DNA of 64,000 nt from Hyperoodon ampullatus (lineage: Eukaryota > Chordata > Mammalia > Artiodactyla > Ziphiidae): positions 36,700,368 to 36,764,367 of the forward strand of contig OX457064.1 in the NCBI GenBank assembly GCA_949752795.1, written 5' to 3'. The position numbers and the translations under genes were made by a program. Shown here in pieces: positions 33,770 through 43,749 of the stretch. How positions within the stretch are numbered: position 1 is the first letter of the stretch; every line of letters starts with the position of its first letter. Under the pieces are notes generated by a model. It made no database searches and was not told the DNA's origin. It saw only the letters and a list, made by a program, of their open reading frames with translations.

Positions 33770-34300
33770 ATGGATTGGCTCAGAGAGGTGAAAATTCCAG
33801 CTGTGTTCATGTTGGATCCCAGTGCTCTAACTTGCGCTTATGTATCTCTCTTTCTCCATATCAGGTCTGCTTTCAACTGTGATGGCTTTTTTTCCCCCTC
33901 AGGCAAGCTCTCCCTCAAGGTGCACTTTAGGTTTCTGTTCTACCAACTTTACGAGCCAGCAGAATGACTAATAAGGACCTACTGTATAGCACAGGAAACT
34001 CTACTCAATACTCTGTAATGACCTATATGGGAAAAGAATCTAAAAAAGAGTGGATATATGTACATGTATAACTGATACTTTGCTGTACAGCAGAAACTAA
34101 CACAACACTGTAAATCAACTATACTCTAATAAAAATTTTAAAAAGAGGACCTCAAATTCCCAATGGCTTTTCTAAAACCTCAGGATAACACCTCATTGTA
34201 TCTTACTGGCATGACTTGGGTCACACTTGCTCCTCTCTGAAGCAATCATTGTGGTCAAGGAATAGGTTCAGCTTCCTGCGATAGAAACGAGGTGTGGGGT
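33770..34300 (+). repeat. Ancient interspersed repeat, family unassigned, split by L1
   Basis: The left part (ggattggctcagagaggtga, ctgctttcaactgtgatgg) and the right part from 34,150 (ttactggcatgacttgggtc, gaagcaatcattgtggtcaa) follow in the order I remember for one mammal-wide repeat. An L1 tail at 33,968-34,147 interrupts it. I cannot name the family. Confidence 0.4.
33968..34147 (+). mobile_element. L1 3' UTR fragment
   Basis: Runs from aaggacctactgtatagcac to actctaataaaaatttt and matches the end of the L1 at 52,970-53,140. It is 5'-truncated and non-coding. Confidence 0.85.
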
Positions 34301-34429
34301 TCATCATGCCTGAATCAGAGCTTAAATCATAGGGATGGAGTTTAGGGTAAGTAGTTAACAAGAAAAAATCCAGGTGCTATTTCCAGAGGAAGGGAAATGG
34401 ATGTTGTGCACTTAAAGATAACAGATGTC

Positions 34430-34850
34430 CATCACACCCCTAGACCTAGTAATTTAATTTCTAGGAATCTGGTCTAAAAAAACAATTAGAAGAAAAGAAA
34501 ACATTATGGTAAACATTTAAAAACTGTATTTCTCAGAGTACAAAAATGAAAACAATAGTAGGGAAATGACTAAATAAACTATAAATTTATTATCGTAACA
34601 CTAGACACTGTTATGTATATATTTATATATATAAATAAAATGTGACTATGGGGGTAAACACAATAGTATGTGAAAAAGTAGGATAAACATATAAAGTATA
34701 ATCCCACTTTTGTACATATTTGTATTTGCCTAGAAAAATAAACTGAAAAAAAAAAAACAGACCACAATGATAATCTAATGTGGTGGACTTTGGGGAGTTT
34801 TCTATAGGCATATGTATTAGTTTTTATCAGGTAAAAACTCTGTTTAAAAG
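34430..34850 (+). mobile_element. Old L1 (L1ME-like) 3' end
   Basis: tttaatttctaggaatctgg, gggaaatgactaaataaac and ccacttttgtacatatttg appear in the order typical of old L1 ORF2/3' UTR borders. Long A runs and TA repeats have built up (34,612-34,640). Confidence 0.6.
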
Positions 34851-34939
34851 TTACAAGAAGCAGAAATCTGGTAGATGATTATTACAGTGCTCAACACCTA
34901 CTGTGCCCAGGCAGCCTGAAGTCAGGAAACACCTCCATG

Positions 34940-35125
34940 CTGGCCGATGCCTTTACTCCATAAACCTGAACATCACTTGAGATCTCTGAACTTTAGTATA
35001 TACATCAGTAAAATGGGAATAATAATGTCTGCTCTGCACACCACACATAATTATTCTGAAAATCAAATAGCATAAGTAAAAACACAATTTAAATTATAAA
35101 GTGCTATAAAAGCTGATAGCATCTT
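34940..35125 (+). mobile_element. Weak MIR
   Basis: Only the 3' half is legible (tcagtaaaatgggaataata, aaagtgctataaaagc). Confidence 0.45.
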
Positions 35126-35212
35126 GAAATAAAGACGCCAAAGCAATCCTGTGCACCCTTCCCCACTAGCATATTAAAGACCCAAACATGAGTAACATAA
35201 TATCACACTAAT

Positions 35213-35375
35213 GCCTCAGTTTCTTAGCTTCCTTTGGGCTTCACTTTTTAAGTTTATAAATGGAGGTAATAATACCTATTTGTTTGGTCCTACGTGAGGT
35301 AAATCTTGTTTATATGAGGTGACACTGAATACCTACGAGTGCCTGGCACATAGAAGGCACTTAACAAAGGTAGAT
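35213..35375 (+). mobile_element. MIR SINE
   Basis: ctcagtttcttagcttcctt, aaatggaggtaataatacct and gcctggcacatagaaggcac mark the 3' two-thirds of a MIR. Confidence 0.7.
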
Positions 35376-36870
35376 TATCTGCTCACTTTTCTTATACCCT
35401 ACCTATTCCTTCATCTGTAACATGTGCATGGTATAAATGCTCAGGGCTGAGGAGAAGCAGGTAGCTGATGTCCAAAAATCCTTCCCACTTTTAAGCTGGA
35501 TTTTTCAATGAAAGCCGAACCTCTTTCACAGAGCAGGGTATTGAATTATGCAGTACAAATAGCCAAACCAGTAGCCTCACAGATTCAACAGCATCTCTAC
35601 CTGGAGCCTGCTGGGCAGGTGTGAGAGCACACAGTGCTGCTCCACCTCTGTGTTCAGGGGTAGTTATTTTTACATAAAGGACCAATGTAATTTTAGAGCC
35701 TCCAACATACCTCCGCCCAGCTTCCTCCTCTAAGAAAACTCGGAAACTTAAACATACATGGATTTCCTATGGAGTCACAGTGAGGGTATAAGTATCTGCT
35801 GCACTCACCCAGTTTGCCCAATATCCAAGTTTAACTCAAAAAAAGAGCGACTCAAGGAATGATAAAGGAAACTACTTGAGAAAGGCATAGGACCTTCTAA
35901 ATTTAAGAACTGTGACTTTCCCTCTTCTCTCATAAAATTCAGACTAGCCCTACAACCCTGTCCCACTCCTCACCACCTGAACTCTGCCTCCTCCCTTCTC
36001 CTGCAGCCCCCAGGGAAAAGTGTGCAGAATGCAAGTTCACCAGTGCCCACACTTCCCTTGCTCTGGCCTTGACCCTTTGGCAATTCTTCAAGACTCAAGA
36101 CAAGAGCCGGTTTCTTTACCCAAATTACTAGAGCCTGCTTAAAATCTGGGGCAGCTGAGAATGCAGCCTGTCCCCACAGGGTAGGAATGTATTAACCACC
36201 CTATAAAAGTTATTTTTAAAGTTTTATTTAAGGAACAGCAGCTGGAGAATAAAGGAAAGAAAGGCAAAACACAATTCTTTTATACCCACGCTGCAATCCC
36301 CCTCATACCAATCTCCCATGACTCACTGTGGGAATTGCATCCATGTAAATGTTTTAAGTGTGACCTACAAAGCTGGAAACTGAAATACACAAATAAACAG
36401 GAAATACAAAACAACCTTGTTCAATCAGACCCTTCTAGTTGCCTTGCTTAGTTATATTAGGGAAGTTTGACAACAGACTTGGAATTCATTCATTGGATTT
36501 TTTTTTTTGGAGGGAATTACTAAAAAAAATTAAAGAGACATTAAAATACCATCACATATAATGAGCTCACTGCCATTTGGAACTTGTTTCCAATCAGCAC
36601 ACTGTAAATGTTAGCAATGGAAGGTTTTCCAGCAGTCCCTATCCTTTGGATGGGAGAGTAATCAGAAAAGAAATTCAGTAAACTACAAAGCCATGACATA
36701 CATAAATATTAATGTAGTCTACATGTTACTAATCTCTAAGTTATAATGAAAATTAGTTCTGTGTTTCATTGTTATCTTAGTAATACCACATTTGAAATAT
36801 ATGATTGCTATATTTGTTCATTTGTTTTTTTTTAAAAAAAGGCACTGCTCACTTGGAATTCACCTCAATT
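35376..36870. other. Unassigned sequence
   Basis: 35,930-36,130 is relatively C-rich and might be a decayed L2 (attcttcaagactcaagac), but the match is weak. No exon or promoter is supported. Confidence 0.4.
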
Positions 36871-36874
36871 CAAC

Positions 36875-37000
36875 AAGATTTATTGAGAGCATCTACTGCG
36901 TGTGAAAGACAGTTATCTACCTCAAGGAGCTTATACTGTTGTATGAAGAAAACAGATATGTGCACGCAGAAAACTGACTACATGAGATGCAATGTGCTAT
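36875..37000 (+). repeat. Ancient repeat of the tttattgag type, unassigned
   Basis: agatttattgagagcatcta followed by ctcaaggagcttatactgtt recalls a common mammal-wide repeat. A second relic of the same type is at 39,750-39,905. Confidence 0.4.
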
Positions 37001-37164
37001 GAGGCTGGGAAAGGAGAACACATCACATCAGTCAAGGAGTTTCAGGAACGGTCCACCAGAGATCACCTTGAGGAATGTGTAGAATTCTGACAGAACAGGA
37101 GGGAACATCATATGCATGGCAGCAAGTGGGAAAGCAGTGTGCATGTTCAGAAAACAGTCAGTAA

Positions 37165-37395
37165 TCTCTCAGCAGCATGAGAAAGTGTGAAAAGATTTCA
37201 GAGGATAAGAAGCTCCAAACCTGGATCTATACTTTCTAGCTGTTTGACCTTTGGCAAGTTGCACAACTTCTCTAAGCCTCTCTTTCCTCCTGTTTAAAAC
37301 TGAGCTACTAACAAGTGTGCAATGAGAGTATGACCATGCATGTGAAGTACCTATCATGGTGACTAGCATATAGTGAATGCTCAGTGAATGTTTAA
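37165..37395 (+). mobile_element. MIR SINE
   Basis: A good MIR core (ctgtttgacctttggcaagt, gcacaacttctctaagcctc) and 3' end (actagcatatagtgaatgct). It adjoins a purine tract. Confidence 0.8.
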
Positions 37396-37505
37396 AACAA
37401 AAGAGAAAAGAAGAGAGGGAAGGAGGAAGAGCAGAAAGAAAGGAGGGAGGGAGGGAGAGAAGAATGGAAGGAAAGAGATGGGAAGGGAGGGAGGGAAGTT
37501 GGGGG
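37396..37505. repeat. Purine-rich (GGAA/GGGA) tract
   Basis: About 110 bases almost wholly A and G on plus, with repeated gggaggga and gaaagga words. Such mirror-like polypurine tracts can adopt triplex structure in vitro; no such role is shown here. Confidence 0.9.
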
Positions 37506-37689
37506 TTTTGACAGGTTTGGGCTTAAGATATATATTTTGGAGCCATTTGCATATAAGCCCAAGACATTGAGGACAAACATCACAAACTAAACAAGGCAGA
37601 GGACACAACTTCAGGGACACCAATACTTTGTGAGTGGGAAGAGGAAAAGGCATATGAGGTCACCATACAATGGAATAAAGACAGGACAC

Positions 37690-37860
37690 GGGTTCAGATT
37701 TGGGTTCCACCAAACTCGGTGTGATTTTGAAAAAATTTCTAGAACTTCTTTAGTGGAAAAAATATCTTCCTCACAGAATTATTCTGAAAAGTAAAAGGGA
37801 TGAGATATATAAAATCACATAACACCATGCCTTGTATATAGGTAACCATCAATAGCTATT
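37690..37860 (+). mobile_element. Diverged MIR
   Basis: gggttccaccaaactcggtg, cttcctcacagaattattct and aacaccatgccttgtatata follow MIR order. Confidence 0.5.
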
Positions 37861-38040
37861 AGGCCCCTCCTCACTTTCTTGCTTGTCTCCCTTAGAGAGA
37901 GGAAAAGGAGCAGTGAATGTAAAGAAGGGAAAAAAATACCTGATACAAGCACGTGACAGGAGCTATAACAGAATAGAAGAAGATAGGGAATAAGACAGAA
38001 ATTCTGTGAGGGTTGTTGTTTAGAGTTATCATTCATCTTT

Positions 38041-38248
38041 TTTTTTTTTTTTTTTGCAGTATGCGGGCCTCTCACTGTTGTGGCCTCTCCCGTTGCAGAG
38101 CACAGGCTCCGGACGCGCAGGCTCAGCGGCCATAGCTCACGGGCCTAGCCGCTCCATGGCATGTGGGATCTTCCCGGACCAGGGCACAAACCCGCATCCC
38201 CTGCATCGGCAGGCGGACTCTCAACCACTGCGCCACCAGGGAAGCCCT
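38041..38248 (-). mobile_element. CHR-type SINE
   Basis: Target duplication cattcatcttt at 38,030-38,040 and 38,249-38,259. A long T run represents its A tail. Two G-to-A type changes (catagctcacggg, ccatggcatgtg) distinguish it. Confidence 0.94.
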
Positions 38249-38418
38249 CATTCATCTTTAAGATTCAGTTTCAGTAGAAGGTTTGGTGGGAAAAGCCAGA
38301 TTATAAATTGAAAATATTGAACGAGTAGTGAGGTTCTGGAGCAACCATTTAGTGTGTTCCTACCTGATATCTGGGCACGAAGCAAAGAATTAAGAAAAAA
38401 TAGTAATATTCATGGTGG

Positions 38419-38777
38419 TGTTAAAAAAAGGGACAACAGGCCCCAAGTGGAGTCACTTGTGCTAAGTCCATGTCATCAGCCCAAGGCTTAATACCTAACC
38501 TAATCACCTACAACCTCCCTCAGGAATGTAGTTTAAACCAGTCAGTCGGGATTTTTTTGGTCAGCACCAATGAGGGAATCTGCCACGTAGGTAGGCCCTT
38601 TCCATCCCCCAAAGGAAGATGTGGTAATCCTCTCTCTGCCTATAAAAGCCTTCCATTTTGTACAGTTCCTTGGAGTTCCTTTCTGTTTGCTAGATGGGAT
38701 GCTGCCCACTTCATGAATCGTTTAATAAAGCCAATTAGATCTTCAAGCTTTCTCAGTTGAACTTTTATTATTCAACA
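38419..38777 (+). repeat. Solo retroviral LTR (probable)
   Basis: About 360 bp that begins tgttaaaa and ends ttcaaca. It holds in order a TATA box (gcctataaaagcc, near 38,640), a possible start region, and a polyadenylation signal (aataaagcc, near 38,723). No partner LTR or coding interior is nearby. Flanks gtgg and gtgt match at three of four bases. Family not named; class I is a guess. Confidence 0.65.
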
Positions 38778-39745
38778 GTGTTAGGGTTAAGTGAGTTTTA
38801 TTTAAGTTATTTAGGTTATTTATTTTCAGGGCATGGATAACATGAAACGAAAAAGAAAACAAAAGGAAAGAAGAGATTAAGGATGAAGGCAAAAGAAAGG
38901 GCATGTCTTGGTAGAGATAAATTGAATCTAGAACCTGGGTAAACTTTAGTAAACAAAGAGATATAACTCCTTTTGAGTCAAAGGTATTTGTGGTTGGTAG
39001 AGATACCTAAATATCTTGAGAGGGAGAAGATAATGGCTGAGAGAGGTCATGCCAGAAAGCATCCACCTTCTGAGCAGGGTTCCATAAGTGATTCCTGCTA
39101 GTGGGAGTGTTGCCAATAGCTAAGGATTCCCAAGTACTAGTGAAAGCCCTGTGAAAATGGCTGATCATGTCATCTCAACAAAGCACATGGAGACAAAACA
39201 AGGGTGATGGACCAGGAGAATTTTAAGTATGTGGAATAAAGCCTTGAAAGATCCATGACTTTAACAGATAAGAACAAACCTGACTCCATATTGGATCTAT
39301 TCCTTTAACTCTAACCTTTGTGCTCTGTATAGGTAGACTGGCAAGTCAATGGGTCTAGAAAGTAAAAGATCCCACAAGAATATTACTAAAAAACAAGGTT
39401 GATGAGTTCTAATCCAATGGCAGAGATCATTTCCCTCTTGATCTGTTTTATCTTGTCATATAACAAGGTGGTGATGTAGCCACAAAGATACCAGAATACA
39501 CAGGCAAAACCTGGCTCCGATTTGGACATATTTCCAAGTAATATGAAGATATTCCCAGGCACCAACAGAATTCCAATATTCAAATCAGTAGGAGGTCTCT
39601 TTTCGGGCCTCTTTCAACTTTAGGGGCACCACTCTCTATATTTCTTCACACTAGTCTGACCTACTTTTCAAATTCTCCTTCCCTGGTTCTTCTACTTTCG
39701 GCTCCAATTATACTGATAACCCCTATGTCTTGTCCATATTTTCTC
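38778..39745. other. Unassigned sequence
   Basis: 39,270-39,600 (cttgtgctctgtataggta onward) has the feel of an old LTR-like repeat, but no ends are visible. No gene. Confidence 0.4.
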
Positions 39746-39749
39746 TTTT

Positions 39750-39905
39750 TATTCATTCAACACATTTATTAAGCTGCCATTATGTGACAGAAATTGGTGA
39801 AGGCACAAACATGAACAAAACATATTTAAGCGCTGTTGTCACTGACTTGACATTCTAATGGGGGAAGACTAAAAATTAACCAATAAATAAATTCATACTA
39901 AGTTA
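39750..39905 (+). repeat. Ancient repeat of the tttattgag type, unassigned
   Basis: ttcattcaacacatttatta, then tgacttgacattctaatggg, in the same order as the relic at 36,875. Confidence 0.4.
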
Positions 39906-40410
39906 ATGCAGTGGGTCAATACGTGTCCCCCACTCCGCAGAAAAAAAAAAGAAAAAAGATATGTCCAAGTCCTAATCCCCAGTATCTATGAATGTGACCT
40001 TATTTGAAAAAAAGAAAAAGCCTTTGCAGATATACTTAAGAATCTCGAGATGAGGTCATCACAGATTTTAAGAGAAGCTCTCAATCCAGTGACAGGTGTC
40101 TTTATAAAAGGGGAAGATACAGAGACACAGAAAGAAGGCCATGTAAAGAGGGAGGCAGAGATTAGAGTTATACAGCTCTAAACCAAGGAATGCCGACAGC
40201 TTGGAGGGAGGCTAGGAGAAGCTAGCCACCAAAAGCTAGGAGAGAGGCATGAAACAGATCCTCCCTCAGGGCCTCCAGAGGGAACTAATTCTGGCAATAC
40301 CTTGATTTTGGACTTACGGCTTCCAGATTTGTGAAAAAATAATTTTCTGTTGCTTCTAGGCATCAAATTTGTGGTAATTTGTTATGGCAGCCTAGAAAAC
40401 TAATACAGTC
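39906..40410 (+). repeat. MLT1-type LTR (ERVL-MaLR)
   Basis: ccaagtcctaatccccagta, gaatgtgaccttatttg, gtgtctttataaaaggg, cttgattttggacttacggc and ttatggcagcctagaaaact follow the MLT1 order from 5' to 3'. It is an old solo LTR. An A-rich expansion sits near 39,940. Non-coding. Confidence 0.75.
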
Positions 40411-40699
40411 AAAAGATGCTGAGAAGTACTACTGGAAGAAGTTAAGAGATGTAAGGCTATGTTAAGAGATCACAAATTTAGACATGTGAGTGAGTATATG
40501 ACATCTGGTCAAAGATCTGAAAGAAGTAGAAATCCATGTAGAAATCTAGGGGAAGACATTTTCAAATACAAAGAACAAGGGTACAGAACATGACTATGCA
40601 TTAAAGGAGCAGCAAAGACAGTGTGGGCAAGCTAGTACAACTGAGGAAAGACAGAAGAAAATAGGTCAGGAATATAGCCTGAGGCTGCTTCATAGGGTC

Positions 40700-40944
40700 T
40701 CTTGTAGGTAATGTTATATACAATGAAATGTAAGTTATTGGAAGGTTATGTGCAAAGAAGTGATGTGTTATGACTTAGGTGCTGTGTTGTGAATATTCTA
40801 GTTTGAAAGGGGGGGGGCGGTAAATACAGTAGTAGGGAAAATAGTTAAAAGGCTATTACAATCACCTAATGAGAATAATGGTGCCTTTGGACAGAGTGAT
40901 AGGACCAGGATAGTAGCAGTGGAGGTGATGAGAGGGGTCAATTC
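40700..40944 (+). repeat. Ancient repeat, family unassigned
   Basis: Phrases ttggaaggttatgtgcaaag, ggctattacaatcacctaat and tagtagcagtggaggtgatg resemble a mammal-wide repeat also seen at 61,875-62,150. A run of eight G lies at about 40,809. Confidence 0.45.
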
Positions 40945-41700
40945 TAAGATGTATTTATTTTATTCAGTATTATTAAGGTGTATTTGATAAACAAAGTTGT
41001 GATATAAAGCAACGGTCCCCAACCTTTTTGGCACCAGGGACCAGTTTTGTGGAAGACAATTTTTCCACAGACAGGGCCAGGGGGGAGATGGTTCAGGCTG
41101 TAATGCGAGCGATGGGGAGTGGCAGATGAAGCTTTGCTCGCTCACCTGCCGCTCACCTCCTGCTGTGCAGCCCAGTTCCTAACAGGCCGCAGACCAGTAG
41201 TGGTCTGTGGGCCGGGGGTTGGGGACCCCTGATATAAAGTGTACAACATGATGATTTGATAAACAAATACATTCTGAAAGAATTCCTACAATCAAGTTAA
41301 TTAAATCCATCACCTCACATATTCACCTATTGTTTTTTCTTTTTGGTGAGAACATTTAAGTTTTACCCTCTTAGCAAATTTCAATTATACAATACAGTGT
41401 TATCAACTATAGTCACCATGCTATATACATTAGATCCTAAGACCTATTCACCTTATAAGTGAACATTTGTATCCTTTTACCAGCCTCTCCCTATTTCCCC
41501 CAACCCCTGCCACCGCCATTCTACTCTGTTTCTAGGTCCTCAATTTTTTTTTTAGGTTCCACATATAAATGATACCATGTAGTATTTGGTCTTTCTCTGT
41601 CTGGCTTATTTCACTTAGCATAATGCCCTCCAGACTCATCTGATTGCTTTTTAAACTGTCCTCATCTCTCTTCATTTTTGATCACTCAAATTGCATATTA
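40945..41700 (-). mobile_element. L1 3' UTR, antisense, hosting a hAT element
   Basis: Starts with the antisense 3' end (tattattaaggtgtatttga) and resumes after the hAT insertion with gtgtacaacatgatgatttg, ccatgctatatacattagat and cttatttcacttagcataat. Non-coding; an older L1 class than the one at 16.5-22 kb. Confidence 0.75.
41010..41231. mobile_element. Non-autonomous hAT DNA transposon
   Basis: Terminal inverted repeats caacggtccccaacc and ggttggggacccctg match at 13 of 15 bases. A perfect 8-bp duplication, atataaag, lies at 41,002-41,009 and 41,232-41,239, the length made by hAT transposases. The interior is GC-rich and non-coding. It resembles MER30/Zaphod-type elements; the exact family is uncertain. 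Confidence 0.88.
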
Positions 41701-42204
41701 CAAAAAGTGGCTCTTGACAGACATATATATTTGTTAGGTCGAATGTAATATTTACTAAAATCAATTCTGAGAGCATAAATTTCAATCCACAATTCTGGTG
41801 TACACAAAATGAAATTATTTTATTTCTCTATAATTTTATCATCTATTTTAAGCCCAATTCTGCTTTAAAATATAATTTTGCTCAGTTCCAGATAATCTCA
41901 GGTATTTCAAGTTCTTCCATCTCCCTTGCCACCTTCTACAAGGTTTTATATAAATATCAGAGATTTTTAAATACCTGGAGCTGGAGAAGCTTTATAGTGT
42001 AGCACACAGACAATGATGTGACAGCAACTTCGTTAGATCAATGAGTGAGCTGCCCACTGTCTACCTTCTGTTCAAAGTTGTACTGTGCCTTATCTGGTCT
42101 TTACTCTTATGCATCTATCACAAGTTCTCTTCAGGTCCTGATTTCCATCAGATACTTCTGAATCTCTCTTGGGCAAATTAAAAATATTTTCTCTTCCCAT
42201 TGTG
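41701..42204. other. Unassigned sequence
   Basis: Nothing recognised; AT-rich. Confidence 0.5.
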
Positions 42205-42690
42205 TATTAGTTTGCTAGGGCTGCCTTAATAAAGTACCACAAACTGGGAGGCTTGAACAATAGAAATTGATTGTATCAGTTCTGGAGGCTAGACGTCCAA
42301 GATCAAGTTGTCAGCAGGGTTGGTCCTTCTGAAGGCTATGAGGAAAAATCTGTTCCATGCATCTCCCCTAGCTTCTGGTGGTTTCTTGGCAATTTTTGGT
42401 GTTCTTTGGCTTGTAGACACATCACCCTGATCTCTGTCTTCCTGTTCATATGGCATTCTCCCTGTGGGTGTGTTTGTTGCCAAATTTCCTCCTCATATAA
42501 GGACAGGAGTCATATTGGATTCGGGCCCATCCTAATGACCTCATTTTAACTTGATATCTCTGTAATAACTCTATTTCCAAAGAAAGCAAATTACCCTGCT
42601 TGAGTAAGAAGCTCAGGTACTTGGCGATTAGGACTTTAACATATGAATTTGGGGAGAAGGATGCACAATTCAACTCATAATACTTTGCCA
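42205..42690 (-). repeat. MLT1-type LTR (ERVL-MaLR), antisense
   Basis: The reverse complement reads MLT1. On plus the order is tattagtttgctagggctgc, cagttctggaggctagacgt, tcatattggattcgggccca, gacctcattttaacttgata. The open frames on it at 42,271-42,549 and 42,289-42,483 are not genes. It is opposite in direction to the copy at 39,906. Confidence 0.8.
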
Positions 42691-43431
42691 TATTGTACAC
42701 AGAAAATTAGGAGGTCATTTCATGACCACATACCTAGAAATCCACCCATAACCATATTTACTCTTCCACACCCACCTCATTGCTGGATGTGAGGCTTACT
42801 ACAGGGCTTGGTTACTCCCTATTGTCACCCGAGCAGTTCTTGCTACTTTCAAATCCCAAAATGCTTCTGGAGTTTATATCTCCCAATAGCACTCAATCAG
42901 GAAGCAGGTCCCCTTCTCACAGACATACACTGCATCAAATCATTTTGCCCTCCAGGTAAGGAATCTTTATATACTCAGAGGAGGAAAAATTGACTCTTAA
43001 CAGCAATGTCCAGCCTTTCCAGCCTGCTAGTCATAGTATAAATTAGAAACACTGATGTTTTCAGGACTAAGCACTGCCAACTTAAAAGCTTTAACTTCTA
43101 AAACTGAAAAATCTTTGTCTTCATTTTTGACATTATCATCTCTCCCTGGTGGCAATGAATAACTAGTTCAAATACAGGCAAATCCCTGGAATAAAAAGAA
43201 CTACCAGGAATGAAATACACACCATTTAACATACGAAAATATCATCCAACTGCATCAACATTCCCCAAAGTGTGTTTCTCAAACACTTGATTCTCAGGGT
43301 CAATATCAGGTTATCAGAAATTGGAAAAAAAAAAAAAGGAAAAGTTTCATAGTCAAATAAATTTTGGAAATGCTGACTTAAACAAAAAAATAGATGTCTA
43401 GAAACATGGAAATGTAGATAGGAAAGGGACT
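42691..43431. other. Unassigned sequence
   Basis: No gene or repeat recognised; an A15 run near 43,325. Confidence 0.5.
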
Positions 43432-43523
43432 TGAGGTTCAGTTTAATTCAATTTTTGATAGATGAAGAATCTAGTCCCATAGGAGAGAAATAACTTATCC
43501 ACGACTGCACAGCTACTAATCTC
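43432..43523 (-). mobile_element. MIR fragment
   Basis: gatagatgaagaatctagtc then acttatccacgactgcacag match the antisense MIR core. The next SINE inserted just after it. Confidence 0.55.
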
Positions 43524-43535
43524 ACTCAGTATTTT

Positions 43536-43736
43536 TTTTTTTTGCGGTACGCGGGCCTCTCACTGTTGTGGCCTCTCCCGTTGCGGAGCACAGGCTCCGG
43601 ACGCGCAGGCCCAGTGGCCACGGCTCACGGGCCCAGCCGCTCTGCGGCATGTGGGATCTTCCCAGACCGGGGCACGAACCCGTGTCCCCTGCATCGGCAG
43701 GCGGACTCTCAACCACTGCGCCACCAGGGAAGCCCT
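43536..43736 (-). mobile_element. CHR-type SINE
   Basis: Target duplication actcagtatttt at 43,524-43,535 and 43,738-43,749. Promoter boxes intact on minus. Confidence 0.94.
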
Positions 43737-43749
43737 AACTCAGTATTTT

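Noticed and set aside
37388..37653. Charged or proline-rich frames around 37.4-37.6 kb
   Set aside because: They are translations of the purine/pyrimidine microsatellite.
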